In this document: piece by piece, positions 37,630 through 47,626 of the stretch
How the letters are laid out: each line of letters starts with the position of its first letter
Numbering within the stretch: position 1 is the stretch's first letter
From: Novosphingobium guangzhouense
GTDB lineage: Bacteria; Pseudomonadota; Alphaproteobacteria; Sphingomonadales; Sphingomonadaceae
Direction: 5' to 3'
Length of the DNA stretch: 64,000 bases
Assembly: GCF_002896965.1 (NCBI RefSeq)
Contig: NZ_LYMM01000040.1
Location: forward strand, 186,001-250,000
Translations under genes and position numbers: made by a program
Notes under the pieces: generated by a model
Database searches by the model: none
Seen by the model: the letters and a program-made list of their open reading frames with translations, nothing else
Told to the model about the DNA's origin: nothing

Positions 37630-38692
37630 TCAGGGCCGCCAGCCGCTTGGCCTCGTCCTCGGCGATGAGGGCATCGACCAGTTCGGCAAGGCCGGGGCCT
37701 TCGAGCACTTCGGGCAGGCGGTGCAGCGTCAGGTTGATGCGGTGATCGGTGACGCGCCCTTGCGGGAAGTTGTAGGTCCGGATGCGCTCCGAACGATCGC
37801 CGGACCCGACCATCGCCTTGCGCGCCTCGGCCTCGGCGCCCTGCGCCTCGTCGCGCATCTTCTCGTAAAGGCGCGCGCGCAGCACCTGCATGGCCTTGGC
37901 CTTGTTCTTGTGCTGGCTGCGCTCGTCCTGGCAGGTCACCACCAGGCCGGTGGGCAGGTGAGTGATGCGTACCGCCGAATCGGTGGTGTTGACGTGCTGC
38001 CCGCCCGCGCCCGACGCGCGGTAGATATCGATCTTGAGATCCTTGTCCTCGATCGCCACGTCGACTTCGGTCGGTTCAGGCAGGACCGCGACGGTGGCCG
38101 CAGAGGTATGAATACGCCCGCCCGATTCGGTCACCGGCACGCGCTGTACGCGGTGAACGCCGCTTTCGAACTTCAGCTTGGCGAAAACGCCCGATCCGGT
38201 GACATTGGCGACGACTTCCTTGAAGCCGCCCACGTCGCTGGCGTTGGCGCTGACCATCTCCACCCGCCAGCCCTGCTCTGCCGCGTACTTTTCGTACATG
38301 CGGTAGAGGTCGGCGGCGAACAGCGCGGCTTCGTCCCCGCCGGTGCCGGCGCGGATTTCCAGCATCGCCGGGCGCACGTCGGCCGCATCGCGCGGCAGCA
38401 TGGCGATGGCAAGGCGGCGTTCAGCCTCAGGCAGTTCGGCCTTGAGCCGCGCGGCTTCCTCTGCGGCCAGCGCACGCATTTCAGGGTCGGGGTCTTCAAG
38501 GTTCAGCAGCGATTCGAGTTCGCCGCGCATCGACACCACTTCGGCGGCGGCGCGCGCGACCGGCTCAAGCTCGGCATAATCGCGGCTGGCGGCCACGAAA
38601 GCCTCGCCCTCCAGCGTTCCCGAAGCCAGGCGCGCCTCCAGCTCGGCCAGACGGCCACCCAACTGGGCAAGGCGAACGTCGGATATGCTCAC
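37622..38692 (-). CDS. prfA: Peptide chain release factor 1
   Basis: 356 residues; reads UAA and UAG. The GGQ hydrolysis motif is in [38 protein letters not shown] is the RF1 segment near the stop-codon recognition loop; it has PVT where many RF1 have PAT, a tolerated variant. The start (38692) overlaps the hisS stop as ATGA and its stop overlaps prmC, so hisS, prfA and prmC form one coupled operon. Confidence 0.97.
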   Translation of the reverse strand: MSISDVRLAQLGGRLAELEARLASGTLEGEAFVAASRDYAELEPVARAAAEVVSMRGELESLLNLEDPDPEMRALAAEEAARLKAELPEAERRLAIAMLPRDAADVRPAMLEIRAGTGGDEAALFAADLYRMYEKYAAEQGWRVEMVSANASDVGGFKEVVANVTGSGVFAKLKFESGVHRVQRVPVTESGGRIHTSAATVAVLPEPTEVDVAIEDKDLKIDIYRASGAGGQHVNTTDSAVRITHLPTGLVVTCQDERSQHKNKAKAMQVLRARLYEKMRDEAQGAEAEARKAMVGSGDRSERIRTYNFPQGRVTDHRINLTLHRLPEVLEGPGLAELVDALIAEDEAKRLAALSG

Positions 38693-39942
38693 GGCTGGAC
38701 GGTCACCAGCACCTGCTCCACCGCCAGCCGCGCCGGGGTGGTTTCACCCGCGCGCAGGTTGGCGACGGGCACGCCGTCCTTGACCACGAAGGAAACGATC
38801 GCCTTCGCGCCCGACTTCACCGCCTTGTCGAAACGCTTGCGCGGGCTGCCGGTGGCGATGATTTCCGCATCGATACCCTGATGGCGCAGCGCGGTCAGCG
38901 TCTTGAGCGCGAAGCCCAGCGCCGCGTCGTCTTCCACCGCCAGCATCGCGGTCAGCGGCGCTTCGGCGGTCTGCCCCGCATCGGCCACCAGCATGGCAAG
39001 CCGCTCGATCCCCGCGGCCCAGCCGACTGCCGGAGTTTCGGGCCCGCCCAGCGCCACCATCAGCCCGTCATAACGACCGCCGCCCAGCACCGTGCCCTGC
39101 GCGCCAAGGCGGTCGGTCACGAATTCGAAGGCGGTGTGGCGATAGTAATCGAGCCCGCGCACCAGCGCCTCGGCGCGGGTCCAGGCGACGCCCGCCGCAT
39201 CGAGGCCCGAAGTCACCGCGCCGAAGAAATCCTGCGCTTCGGCCGAAAGGTAATCGTCGATCTTGGGTGCATCGGCGGTGAAGGGCTTGTCGCGCGGGTC
39301 CTTGGAATCGAGGATGCGCAGCGGGTTGCGCTCCAGCCGGTCCTGCGAATCTTCCGACAGTTCGGCCTTGTGCGCACGGAAGTATTCGACCAGCGCGGCG
39401 CGCCATGCCTCGCGGCTTTCGCCATCGCCCAGCGTGTTGAGCTGCAGCGTCACGCCATCGGCAATGCCCAGTTCCTTGAGCAACTGGTCGGCCATGACCA
39501 GCAGTTCCACATCGGCCATCGGTTCGGCCGCGCCGATCACTTCGGCGTCGATCTGGTGGAACTGGCGATAGCGCCCCTTCTGCGGGCGTTCATACCGGAA
39601 CAGCGGCCCGTGCGTGGCGACCTTGAGCGGCGCGAACTGCTTCCAGCCGTCGGTCAGGTAGGCGCGGGCGATGCCGGCGGTGAATTCGGGGCGCAGGGTC
39701 AGCGATTCGCCGCCGCGATCATCGAACGAATACATTTCCTTGGAGACCACGTCGGTCGTTTCGCCCAGCGAGCGGGAGAACACGGCGGTCTTCTCGAACA
39801 CCGGCATTTCCACGCGGCGGAAGCGGTAGAGCTTGCGCACGCGCTCGAACGTCTCGACGACGTGGGCGAACGCCTCGGCGTCGGCGCCGAAAATGTCCTG
39901 GGTTCCGCGGATCGCCTGAGGCGTGGAAGGTGCATTGCTCAT
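38689..39942 (-). CDS. hisS: Histidyl-tRNA synthetase
   Basis: 417 residues, class II synthetase. Motif 2 appears as [20 protein letters not shown], and the histidine-binding motifs include [17 protein letters not shown] and motif 3 in [14 protein letters not shown]. The C-terminal anticodon-binding domain is present ([20 protein letters not shown]). It is the first gene of the hisS-prfA-prmC operon; the gene after the divergent gap is the M61 peptidase, 102 bases away. Confidence 0.97.
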   Translation of the reverse strand: MSNAPSTPQAIRGTQDIFGADAEAFAHVVETFERVRKLYRFRRVEMPVFEKTAVFSRSLGETTDVVSKEMYSFDDRGGESLTLRPEFTAGIARAYLTDGWKQFAPLKVATHGPLFRYERPQKGRYRQFHQIDAEVIGAAEPMADVELLVMADQLLKELGIADGVTLQLNTLGDGESREAWRAALVEYFRAHKAELSEDSQDRLERNPLRILDSKDPRDKPFTADAPKIDDYLSAEAQDFFGAVTSGLDAAGVAWTRAEALVRGLDYYRHTAFEFVTDRLGAQGTVLGGGRYDGLMVALGGPETPAVGWAAGIERLAMLVADAGQTAEAPLTAMLAVEDDAALGFALKTLTALRHQGIDAEIIATGSPRKRFDKAVKSGAKAIVSFVVKDGVPVANLRAGETTPARLAVEQVLVTVQP

Positions 39943-40044
39943 CGCGCGCGCTTAGCGGGATTGTTCGCGCACGAAAAGTGGCCCCGCCAATTTCAGCGGA
40001 TTGGATGGTTGCCAAATGCGGCAACAAGCGCAAAGACCTGCGCA

Positions 40045-41985
40045 ATGAAGAATCTGCTCATGGGCGCGACCCTCCTCACCTCCCTGCTGCTGTCGACTTC
40101 GGCCTTTGCTCAGGATGCCACCCGCTCCACCCCCATGGCCCCGCCGCTGCCGCCGGCCATGCCTGCCGCCAAGGACGTGCCCTATGCGGGCACCATCGGC
40201 CTGAACATCGATGCAAGCGACATTTCGCGCGGCGTCTACCGCGTCACCCAGACCATTCCGGTTGCCGCAGGGGCGCGCGACCTGATCCTGCTGCAGGCGG
40301 GCTGGCTGCCCGGCAACCATTCGGAAACCGGCCCTTACGGCCTGCTGGCCGACATTCACTTCTTCGCGGACGGCAAGGAGATCGCGTGGGTGCGTGACAC
40401 CGTGGCCGTCAACGCCTTCCGCCTTGCGCTGCCCGAAGGCACCAGGACCGTCACCGCAAAGTTCGTCCACACATCGCCCCTGCAGTCGAGCGAGGGGCGC
40501 ATCACGATGACGCAGGAAATGCTCAACCTGCAGTGGGAAAAGATGAGCCTTTACCCGGCGGGCTATTACACGCGCGGCATCACGTACAAGCCGACCGTGA
40601 CCTTCCCCAAGGGCTGGCAGGTCTTCACCGCGCTCGACGGTTTCAGCCGCTCTGGCGACACCGTCAGCTGGAACGCCATCGATTTCGAGCGGCTGGTCGA
40701 TTCGCCGATCTTCGCCGGTGTCCACGCACAGCGCTGGGATCTGGGCCAGAACGTGTTCATGGACGTGGTCGCGGACGAGCCGGACCTGCTGAAGATCGCG
40801 CCCGACCACCTGCAGACCTACCGCAACCTCGTGAACGAGGCGACGACCACCTTCGGGTCCAAGCACTTCGACCATTACGATTTCCTGCTTGCCCTGACCG
40901 ACCGCATGGGCGGCATCGGGCTGGAGCACCATCGCTCCAGCGAAAACCAGCAGGAACCCACGTCCTGGACCGAATGGGACAAGATGGACTGGGACCGCAA
41001 CGTCATCGCGCACGAATTCGTCCACAGCTGGAACGGCAAGTTCCGCCGCGGGGCCGATGCGTGGACGCCGGATTACCAGCAGCCGATGCAGAACACGATG
41101 CTGTGGGTCTACGAAGGCCAGACGCAGTTCTGGGGCTATGTGCTGGCCGCGCGTTCGGGCGTACAGTCGCGCGACATGGTCATGGCGATGTTCGCAACCG
41201 CTGCCGCCAAGTATGCGGAAGGCACGCCGGGCCGCTCGTGGCGCTCGGTCGAGGATACCGTCAACGCGCCGCAGCTGATGCGCCGCCGCCCGCTGCCCTA
41301 TACCTCGCTGACCCGCTCGGAAGACTATTACGTCGAAGGCGCGCTGACCTGGCTGGAAGCTGACCAGATCATCCGCAAGGGCACGAAGGGCGCCAAGGGC
41401 CTCGACGATTTCGCCAAGGCCTTCTTCGGCGTGCGCGACGGCGACTGGGGCGAAGTTACCTATGACTTCGACGAAGTGGTGAAGGTGCTGAACGGCGTCT
41501 ACGCCTATGACTGGGCCAGCTTCCTGCGCACCCGCCTTTACGACACCAACCAGCCCGCGCCGCTGAACGGCGTGCAGATGGCCGGCTACAAGCTGGTGTT
41601 CAAGGACAAGCCCAACCCTTACGAAAAGGGCATCGCCGAAGAACGCAAGACGCTGGACCTCACGTATTCGCTGGGCGTCACGCTGAACAAGGACGGCGAT
41701 GTCACCGCAACCTTGTGGGACGGCCCCGCGTACAACGCAGGTATCGTCAATTCGACGAAGATCGTCGCCGTGGGCGGCCGCGCCTATTCGGCTGACGTGA
41801 TCAAGGACGCGATCACCGCCGCCAAGACCGCGAAGACGCCGATCAGCCTGCTGGTCAAGCGCGGCGACCGCTATCAGACGATCGCGATCGATTATCACGG
41901 CGGCCTGCGTCACCCCTGGCTGGAAAGCACCACGCCGGGCAAGACCAACGGGCTCGACAAGCTGCTGACCGCCCGCACGAAGTAA
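40045..41985 (+). CDS. M61-family glycyl aminopeptidase-like metallopeptidase, exported
   Basis: 646 residues with a signal peptide (LLMGATLLTSLLLSTSAFAQ). The zinc motif is HEFVHSWNGK with the third ligand Glu in LWVYEGQTQFWG; the M61-specific GGIGLEHHRSS lies upstream. An N-terminal beta-rich domain and a C-terminal PDZ-like region complete the family layout. M61 enzymes release N-terminal Gly or Ala in the periplasm. The frame is open upstream to 38881, but that part is antisense to hisS; ATG 40045 starts a proper signal peptide. Confidence 0.95.
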   Translation: MKNLLMGATLLTSLLLSTSAFAQDATRSTPMAPPLPPAMPAAKDVPYAGTIGLNIDASDISRGVYRVTQTIPVAAGARDLILLQAGWLPGNHSETGPYGLLADIHFFADGKEIAWVRDTVAVNAFRLALPEGTRTVTAKFVHTSPLQSSEGRITMTQEMLNLQWEKMSLYPAGYYTRGITYKPTVTFPKGWQVFTALDGFSRSGDTVSWNAIDFERLVDSPIFAGVHAQRWDLGQNVFMDVVADEPDLLKIAPDHLQTYRNLVNEATTTFGSKHFDHYDFLLALTDRMGGIGLEHHRSSENQQEPTSWTEWDKMDWDRNVIAHEFVHSWNGKFRRGADAWTPDYQQPMQNTMLWVYEGQTQFWGYVLAARSGVQSRDMVMAMFATAAAKYAEGTPGRSWRSVEDTVNAPQLMRRRPLPYTSLTRSEDYYVEGALTWLEADQIIRKGTKGAKGLDDFAKAFFGVRDGDWGEVTYDFDEVVKVLNGVYAYDWASFLRTRLYDTNQPAPLNGVQMAGYKLVFKDKPNPYEKGIAEERKTLDLTYSLGVTLNKDGDVTATLWDGPAYNAGIVNSTKIVAVGGRAYSADVIKDAITAAKTAKTPISLLVKRGDRYQTIAIDYHGGLRHPWLESTTPGKTNGLDKLLTARTK

Positions 41986-42000
41986 CGGCCGGTAAAAGAT

Positions 42001-42046
42001 TCGCAGTCCCCGTACATGTCCTAAGGGCATGTCGGGACTGCGATTT
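42001..42046 (+). terminator. Rho-independent terminator after the M61 gene
   Basis: A 10-bp outer stem (TCGCAGTCCC, 42001-42010, with 42034-42043) and a 5-bp inner stem (ACATG with CATGT) separated by a small internal loop, followed by TTT. It lies 16 bases after the peptidase stop. Confidence 0.8.
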
Positions 42047-42170
42047 CGTCCACAAACCGGGGCTGATCGTCTGAAATGGCTGTTGCGACGCAATAAAGGC
42101 GACGCTAAGCCCCCGCATCGTGATGCTCCCGGCACGTAAAAGGCCGCGCCCGTACTAAAGAAGGACAATT

Positions 42171-42719
42171 ATGCGCATCGACATGATTCCCGTTGGCGAC
42201 AACGCGCCGGAAAGCCTGAACGTCATCATCGAAGTTCCGGTCGGCGGCGAGCCGGTAAAGTACGAATTCGACAAGGCTTCCGGTGCGCTCTTCGTCGATC
42301 GCATCCTGCACACGCCGATGCGCTACCCGGCCAACTACGGCTTCGTGCCGCACACCCTTTCGCCCGATGGTGACCCGCTCGATGCGCTGGTCGTTGCCCG
42401 TTCGCCCTTCATTCCGGGCTGCGTGGTGAAGGTGCGCCCGATCGCCGTTCTCAACCTTGAGGACGAACACGGCGGCGACGAGAAGCTGCTGTGCGTGCCG
42501 ATCAATTCGACCTTCCCGTACTATTCGCACGTGAACGAGAAGGAAGACCTGCCCGACATCGTCTACCAGCAGGTTGAACACTTCTTCACCCACTACAAGG
42601 ATCTGGAGAAGGAAAAGTGGGTGCGCGTAGGCACATGGGGCAATGCCGCCGATGCCGCCCGCATCGTGCTGGAAGCGATCGAGCGCTACGAGGAATCGAA
42701 GCCCAAGGTCGAGGCCTGA
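42171..42719 (+). CDS. ppa: Inorganic pyrophosphatase, family I
   Basis: 182 residues. Metal-binding acidic motif is DGDPLDALVVARSP, preceded by RYPANYGFVPHTLS; KYEFDKASGALFVDR supplies other active-site residues. It hydrolyses the pyrophosphate released by nucleotidyl- and acyl-transfer reactions. A normal-length hexameric bacterial enzyme, transcribed alone between two terminators. Confidence 0.97.
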   Translation: MRIDMIPVGDNAPESLNVIIEVPVGGEPVKYEFDKASGALFVDRILHTPMRYPANYGFVPHTLSPDGDPLDALVVARSPFIPGCVVKVRPIAVLNLEDEHGGDEKLLCVPINSTFPYYSHVNEKEDLPDIVYQQVEHFFTHYKDLEKEKWVRVGTWGNAADAARIVLEAIERYEESKPKVEA

Positions 42720-42751
42720 GCACCACGCACAGTTCACTCTCCCATGTGAAC

Positions 42752-42792
42752 AGGGGCCGGCAGCGCAAGCTGTCCGGCCCCTTCGCGTTTTT
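42752..42792 (+). terminator. Rho-independent terminator after ppa
   Basis: AGGGGCCGG (42752-42760) pairs with CCGGCCCCT (42774-42782); CAGC-GCAA-GCTG forms the top with a GNRA-like loop. TCGCG and then TTTTT (42788-42792) follow. It lies 32 bases after the ppa stop and 10 bases before the stop of the convergent SDR gene. Confidence 0.9.
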
Positions 42793-42801
42793 GCGCGCGT
42801 C

Positions 42802-43551
42802 TCAGCTCACCACGCGGCCGCCGTTGACGCCGATGGTCTGGCCGGTGACATAGCCCGAAGCCTCGTGGCACAGCCAGGCGCAGGCATTGGCGATATCGGC
42901 GGGTTCGCCCATGCGGCGCACCGGAATGGTCTGGAGCAGAACTTCAGTCGGGATCTGGAAGCGTTCGCGGTTGGCTTCCGACATGATCGTGCCCATCACC
43001 GAGCCCGGCGGGATGTTGTTCACGGTGATTCCGTAAGGCCCGAATTCCTGCGCCATCGAGCGCGTCATCGTCACCACCGCACCCTTGGACGAGGAATAGC
43101 AGATCATGTTGAGCGCGCCCGTCTGCGCGGAAGAGGACGAGACGTTGACGATGCGCCCCCACCCTGCGTCCTTCATGTCCTTGATCACCAGCTGGGTCAT
43201 CACCATCGGCCCGCGCACGTTGATGGCATAGACGAAGTCCCAGCGTTCGTCGGTCAGTTCCTCGAACGGGGTGAAGTCGGTGACGCCCGCGTTGTTGACC
43301 AGGATCGAGATCGGCCCCAGCGCATCGCGGCACTTCGCCACAGCGGCTGCGGCCTGTTCGCGGCTGGAGATATCGGCGCCCAGCGCGATGGAAGTGCCCC
43401 CCGCATCCCTGATCGCCTGCACCGTCTCCGCGCAGCGTTCCTCATCAAGATCGAGCACGCCCACCGCGATACCGTCCTGCGCCAGCCGCTTGGAGCAGGC
43501 CGCGCCGATCCCGGCCGCAGCCCCGGTAACAATGGCAACACGGTAAGTCAT
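42802..43551 (-). CDS. SDR-family oxidoreductase (FabG-like)
   Basis: 249-residue classical short-chain dehydrogenase. The cofactor loop is VTGAAAGIGAACSKRL (T-G-x3-G-x-G), followed by LVNNAGVTDF, the catalytic Ser in IVNVSSSSAQTG and the Y-x-x-x-K in CYSSSKGAVV. It ends SGYVTGQTIGVNGGRVVS like a 3-oxoacyl-ACP or acetoacetyl-CoA reductase. Asp at the end of strand 2 (VLDLDEERC) suggests NAD rather than NADP. The neighbouring AraC regulator may control it. The substrate is unknown. Confidence 0.92.
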   Translation of the reverse strand: MTYRVAIVTGAAAGIGAACSKRLAQDGIAVGVLDLDEERCAETVQAIRDAGGTSIALGADISSREQAAAAVAKCRDALGPISILVNNAGVTDFTPFEELTDERWDFVYAINVRGPMVMTQLVIKDMKDAGWGRIVNVSSSSAQTGALNMICYSSSKGAVVTMTRSMAQEFGPYGITVNNIPPGSVMGTIMSEANRERFQIPTEVLLQTIPVRRMGEPADIANACAWLCHEASGYVTGQTIGVNGGRVVS

Positions 43552-43678
43552 GCATTCTCTCCTGAAGGTTTGCGCGCAGGCTTACCGGGAATCGCCGCAC
43601 GCAGAAGCGTCAGCAGCCCAAGGCAGCGCAAAATCCGCCCCGGCGACGCGCATTCGCTTGTCCCAGCCGATCACCCGG

Positions 43679-44758
43679 TCAGCCGGAACGCGTCCTTGTG
43701 GCCAGCACGCGCCCCCTTGCGATACTCCCGATCGGTGCCGCCCCGGCGGCAGGAGACTGTGCCGCCGAAGGGCCAGGACCGACACGCCCGCCGGTCTGCC
43801 GCGCGTCTGCCAGCATCGCTCTGAACGCAGGCGACGGCGCGGCGGCCTCCCGCGCTTGCCGCGCCGCTTCGCGCATACGGCTGGGCGTGGTGCCGAAATG
43901 GCGACTGAACCGGCGGCTGAATGCGGCTTCGGAGCCATATCCGGCCAGTTCGGCGATCTCGGCCACTTTCATGCGCCCCAGTCGCAACAGGGAGGCGGCG
44001 TGTTCCATGCGATGTTCGGCCACGACTTCCATCGGTGCCTTGCCCGCCACGCCGGAAAACAGCGCGGCAAAGTTGGAACGCCCCATCCCCACGGCCCGCG
44101 CCAGAGAGGCGACGGTCCAGGGATGCGCCGGATTTGCCGCGATCAGTTGCATGGCCTCTGCAACCGCATCGCGCGCTTCGCCGGACAGGATGCCCCGGCA
44201 AGCCGGGTCCGCGCGCAAGGCCGCAATCATCAGCGCTTCGGCCAGCCGGGTAAGCAGCGCCGTCGCACCCGCGCCCATGCCTGCCTGCGCCCACGCATCG
44301 GCGCGCAGGACCGTTTCTGCGCCCCGCAGCACCGCCGGAAGGCCCGCGCGCCCGACGCCGTCCGGCCAGCTTGCCTGCAACCGCGCGCTCAGCACCCGTG
44401 CGGCGACGCGTCCTTCGCCGAAGCGGCGGGTGAGCGGCAGATCGGTATCCTCGTCCCGGCGCAAGACGTCATGCGTCGCGGCCACGGCATCGATGCCGGT
44501 CCGCAAGGCATGGGCTTCTCCCGAAAGCACCAGCGCCACCTCCCCCGGCCCCAACTGCGCCATCGCGCCACTGGCACAGGCCAGCCGCACACTGCCATGG
44601 ATTACCGCGTGGACGAACACCGCATCGCCCCCCGCCACCGCGAAACCCGCGCGTTCCGCCAGATCGCCATAGCACCAGGTCCGCCCGGACAGGCGCAATT
44701 CGCCGAGAAGTTCGGACAGCGTCATCGCCGCATGGCCCATCTTGCCGGTAGCTAGCAT
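43679..44758 (-). CDS. AraC-family transcriptional regulator with cupin sensor
   Basis: About 359 residues (MTLSELL at 44725 is an alternative start). The N-terminal half is an AraC cupin (GGDAVFVHAVIHGSVRLACA, GPGEVALVLSGEAHAL). The C-terminal double helix-turn-helix reads WTVASLARAVGMGRSNFAAL and VAEIAELAGYGSEAAFSRRF, with F-G-T-T-P-S-R-M-R at the end as in the family. An unusual Ala/Pro/Arg-rich tail of about 60 residues follows. It is divergent from the alpha/beta-hydrolase-like gene and upstream of the SDR gene, either of which it may regulate. Confidence 0.93.
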   Translation of the reverse strand: MLATGKMGHAAMTLSELLGELRLSGRTWCYGDLAERAGFAVAGGDAVFVHAVIHGSVRLACASGAMAQLGPGEVALVLSGEAHALRTGIDAVAATHDVLRRDEDTDLPLTRRFGEGRVAARVLSARLQASWPDGVGRAGLPAVLRGAETVLRADAWAQAGMGAGATALLTRLAEALMIAALRADPACRGILSGEARDAVAEAMQLIAANPAHPWTVASLARAVGMGRSNFAALFSGVAGKAPMEVVAEHRMEHAASLLRLGRMKVAEIAELAGYGSEAAFSRRFSRHFGTTPSRMREAARQAREAAAPSPAFRAMLADARQTGGRVGPGPSAAQSPAAGAAPIGSIARGRVLATRTRSG

Positions 44759-44883
44759 CTTGCTCTCCCGCCGATCACTTGGACGATCGGTCTCGTGCCA
44801 TCGAGGATATGGGATTGCGCAAGCCCGTCAATCGGGGCGACAACGCGCGCAACGAGAGAGGCGAGAGGGGAGGGACAAGCAGC

Positions 44884-45981
44884 GTGCGACAGGTCGAGAT
44901 CACCATCGATGTCAGCGATGCGGCGGGTCTTGGCCGTAGCGCCGCAGTGCGCGCAACGGTGGTGCTGCCCGATGCCGCAGCGCTTCCCGAAAGCCCCGTG
45001 CTGTGCCTTGCCCTGCCAAGCAGCAGCTATGCGCGCGGCTATTACACCTGCGCATTGCCGGGTCCGGCAAGGGACGCAGGCGCACAGGCGGCGTTCCACG
45101 CCGCGCGCGGGTGGATCTTCGCGGCGCTGGACTGGCCGGGATGCGACGGCACCGGCGATATCGACCCCGAAGACCTTGGCTATGCCGTGCTTGCCGCGGT
45201 TGCCCATGCCGCACAGTGCGAGATCTTGCTGCGGCTGGCCAATGGCGTGCTCGCCCCCGGCTATCCACCCGTCAGTCCAGCCTGCGTGATCGGCATCGGG
45301 CAGGCGCTGGGCGCCGCGCTGCTGATATACCAGCAGGCCCGCCATCGCAGCTTCGACGGCATCGGCGTGCTCGGCTTCAGCGCCATCCATGCTCATCCCG
45401 CAACTCCGCCGGGGGGCCGCCCCGTCACCGTCGCCTGGTATCCGCGCGATGCCCGGCTTGAGGAATGCCGCGAACCGCTCAATGCCGCCCTTCTCGCGCA
45501 GGCGGGGGACGCTGCCGCACAGGCGGCGTGGGAAGCGCTGGCCTGGGGCTTCCATCACGATGACGTGCCGCTTGACGTGGTCGAACAGGATCTTGCCCAT
45601 TACGAAGGGATCGCCCGCTACGGCCAAAGTCGGGATCAGGGGCAGGATCAGACAGAGCTGGCCGACGCCCCCTCACCTCCCTGGTATGCGCGCCGCACGC
45701 CGCAACGCGCCGCGCGGTCCACGCTGACGCCGGGCATCGTCGCTTCGGAAGCCGCAGCGATCACCGTTCCCGTGCTGACCGCGATGGGCGAGCGCGACCT
45801 TGTTCCCGATCCGCGCGCCGAACCGCGCGCCTACCCGTCGGCCACCAGCATCGACCTGTTCGTCTGCCCGCGCATGGGGCACGTCCACAATATGGCCAGA
45901 ACCCGCGCACTGCTGTGGGAACGCATTCACATGTTTGGCGCGTTGTGCACCGCAATAAAATATATGGGCAGATCCACCTAA
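44884..45981 (+). CDS. Alpha/beta-hydrolase-like protein with altered nucleophile
   Basis: 365 residues from GTG 44884, chosen because GGGGAGGG (44867-44874) lies nine bases upstream; ATG 44809 and TTG 44779 are also open. The acid and His motifs of the fold are seen: TAMGERDLVPDP (Asp305) and CPRMGHVHNMA (His333). But the nucleophile elbow reads CVIGIGQALGAAL, where G-Q-S-x-G would be expected, so the Ser is Ala141. It is therefore probably not a serine hydrolase; a ligand-binding or lyase role is possible. It is divergent from the AraC gene and precedes sseA. Confidence 0.75.
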   Translation: MRQVEITIDVSDAAGLGRSAAVRATVVLPDAAALPESPVLCLALPSSSYARGYYTCALPGPARDAGAQAAFHAARGWIFAALDWPGCDGTGDIDPEDLGYAVLAAVAHAAQCEILLRLANGVLAPGYPPVSPACVIGIGQALGAALLIYQQARHRSFDGIGVLGFSAIHAHPATPPGGRPVTVAWYPRDARLEECREPLNAALLAQAGDAAAQAAWEALAWGFHHDDVPLDVVEQDLAHYEGIARYGQSRDQGQDQTELADAPSPPWYARRTPQRAARSTLTPGIVASEAAAITVPVLTAMGERDLVPDPRAEPRAYPSATSIDLFVCPRMGHVHNMARTRALLWERIHMFGALCTAIKYMGRST

Positions 45982-46063
45982 GTAATCGACAAATAGCGCT
46001 ACCTCGTCCATCTGCCGTTGCTCACCAGAACATAGTTCCAGTGGCCAAAGGGCAAGGAAGACG

Positions 46064-46915
46064 ATGGCATACGAAACGTTGATCACGGTCGACGCGCTCA
46101 GGGACATGCTCGCTGCCGGCGAAAACGTGCTGGTATTCGACTGCGAATTCGAACTTGGCAACCCGGACAAGGGGCCGGAAATCTACGCGAAGGGTCATAT
46201 TCCGGGTGCGCGTTACGCTCACCTCGACGAAGATCTTGCTTCTCCGCCCGACGGATCGAACGGTCGCCACCCCCTGCCCGCCCGCGTCGCCATCGTCGCA
46301 TGGCTGCGCGCGCAGGGGTTGCGCAAGGGCCAGCAGGTCGTCGCTTATGACAGCAACGGCGGCGCCTGGGCCGCTCGCCTCTGGTGGCTGCTGCGCTGGC
46401 TCGGCCACGCCCCGGTCGCCGTACTGGACGGGGGCAAGCCCGCATGGGTCGAAGCCGGCCTGCCGCTTGATCACGGGCTGTCGCCCGGCGCCACATCCGG
46501 CGATTTCGAGCCGGGCGAACCGCTGGTGCCCGAACCGGTAAGCGCGGCGAAAGTGCTGGGCAACATCGCACAGCCGACAGCGCAAGTGCTGGACGCCCGC
46601 GATCCTGCGCGCTTTGCCGGAACCCCCAACCCGCTGGACCCCGTCGCCGGGCATATTCCAGGCGCACGCAACCGGTTCTTCCGCGACAATCTGGACGCCG
46701 CCGGACACTTTCGCCCGGCGGCCGAACTTGCCGCCGATTTCAGCGCCTTGCTGGGGAATGCGCCGGCGATCCTGCAATGCGGATCGGGCGTGACCGCATG
46801 CCACAACGCGCTGGCCATGGCCGTGGCGGGGCTGCCCGTCGGGCAGCTTTACCCCGGATCGTGGAGCGAATGGATCGCCGACCCCGGCCGCCCCGTCGCC
46901 ACGGGAGCGGAGTGA
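46064..46915 (+). CDS. sseA: 3-mercaptopyruvate sulfurtransferase
   Basis: 283 residues with two rhodanese domains. The C-terminal active loop is LQCGSGVTACHNALA, the C-G-S-G-V-T-A form typical of mercaptopyruvate (not thiosulfate) sulfurtransferases. The N-terminal domain is the inactive one (VLVFDCEFELGNPDKG, GHIPGARYAHLDEDLA). It moves sulfur from mercaptopyruvate to thiol acceptors. ATG 46064 is preceded by AAGGAAG. Confidence 0.95.
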   Translation: MAYETLITVDALRDMLAAGENVLVFDCEFELGNPDKGPEIYAKGHIPGARYAHLDEDLASPPDGSNGRHPLPARVAIVAWLRAQGLRKGQQVVAYDSNGGAWAARLWWLLRWLGHAPVAVLDGGKPAWVEAGLPLDHGLSPGATSGDFEPGEPLVPEPVSAAKVLGNIAQPTAQVLDARDPARFAGTPNPLDPVAGHIPGARNRFFRDNLDAAGHFRPAAELAADFSALLGNAPAILQCGSGVTACHNALAMAVAGLPVGQLYPGSWSEWIADPGRPVATGAE

Positions 46916-46978
46916 TAGCGGTGCGCCCGGCCCCTGCGTGGGGCCGGACGCGACCCCGGTGTCACTTTGCCAACAACG

Positions 46979-47524
46979 TCACTTTGCCAGTTCAGCCTCG
47001 ATCGCGCCGACCAGCAGCGGGTCCTGCGGCGCGGTGCCGGGAGCGAACCGACCCGCCACCGAACCGTCGCGCGCAATCAGGAACTTCTCGAAGTTCCACA
47101 GCACCTCCGGGTCTTCGTTCGGGGTCATGCCGTAGCCGCGGAACTTCTCCTTCATACCTTCGACGTCGCCCTGCTTGGTCGGCACCGCGTCGGTCAGCGC
47201 GGCGTAGAGCGGCTGCTTGGCATCGCCGGTGACGTCGGCCTTGGCGAAGAGCGGGAACGACACGCCATAGTTGACCGAGCAGAACTCGGCGATTTCCTCA
47301 TGCGTGCCGGGTTCCTGCGCGCCGAAATCGTTGGCGGGGAAGCCCAGAACCTCGAAGCCCTTGTCCTTGTATTCACCGTAGATCGCCTCAAGCCCTTCGT
47401 ACTGCGGGGTGAGGCCGCACTTGGACGCGACGTTGACGACCAGCAGCACCTTGCCGGCGTGCTCGCCAAGCGTATCGGCCTTGCCGTCGATGCGGGTGAG
47501 AGGGATGGAGGCGATATCGGCCAT
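46979..47524 (-). CDS. Glutathione peroxidase family protein (Cys form)
   Basis: 181 residues of the thioredoxin fold. LLVVNVASKCGLTPQYEGLE has the peroxidatic Cys in place of selenocysteine; GFPANDFGAQEPGTHEEI carries the catalytic Gln and VLWNFEKFLIARDGSVAGRF the Trp-Asn. It removes hydroperoxides, in bacteria usually with thioredoxin or glutathione. The start ATG 47524 follows GGGAGAA; the longer frame is rejected. A GST gene lies just upstream on the same strand. Confidence 0.95.
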   Translation of the reverse strand: MADIASIPLTRIDGKADTLGEHAGKVLLVVNVASKCGLTPQYEGLEAIYGEYKDKGFEVLGFPANDFGAQEPGTHEEIAEFCSVNYGVSFPLFAKADVTGDAKQPLYAALTDAVPTKQGDVEGMKEKFRGYGMTPNEDPEVLWNFEKFLIARDGSVAGRFAPGTAPQDPLLVGAIEAELAK

Positions 47525-47626
47525 TGGAAATTCTCCCGGTTGATTGCGCAAGGGTTATGGGATGCCCGAATGACGCCCGCAAGGCCGTGGGGGCGATCCG
47601 CCGGGGAGCGGACAGAAGGAAGGGGT

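Noticed and set aside
38881..40044. N-terminal extension of the M61 peptidase frame
   Set aside because: It is antisense to hisS, and a clean signal peptide starts at ATG 40045.
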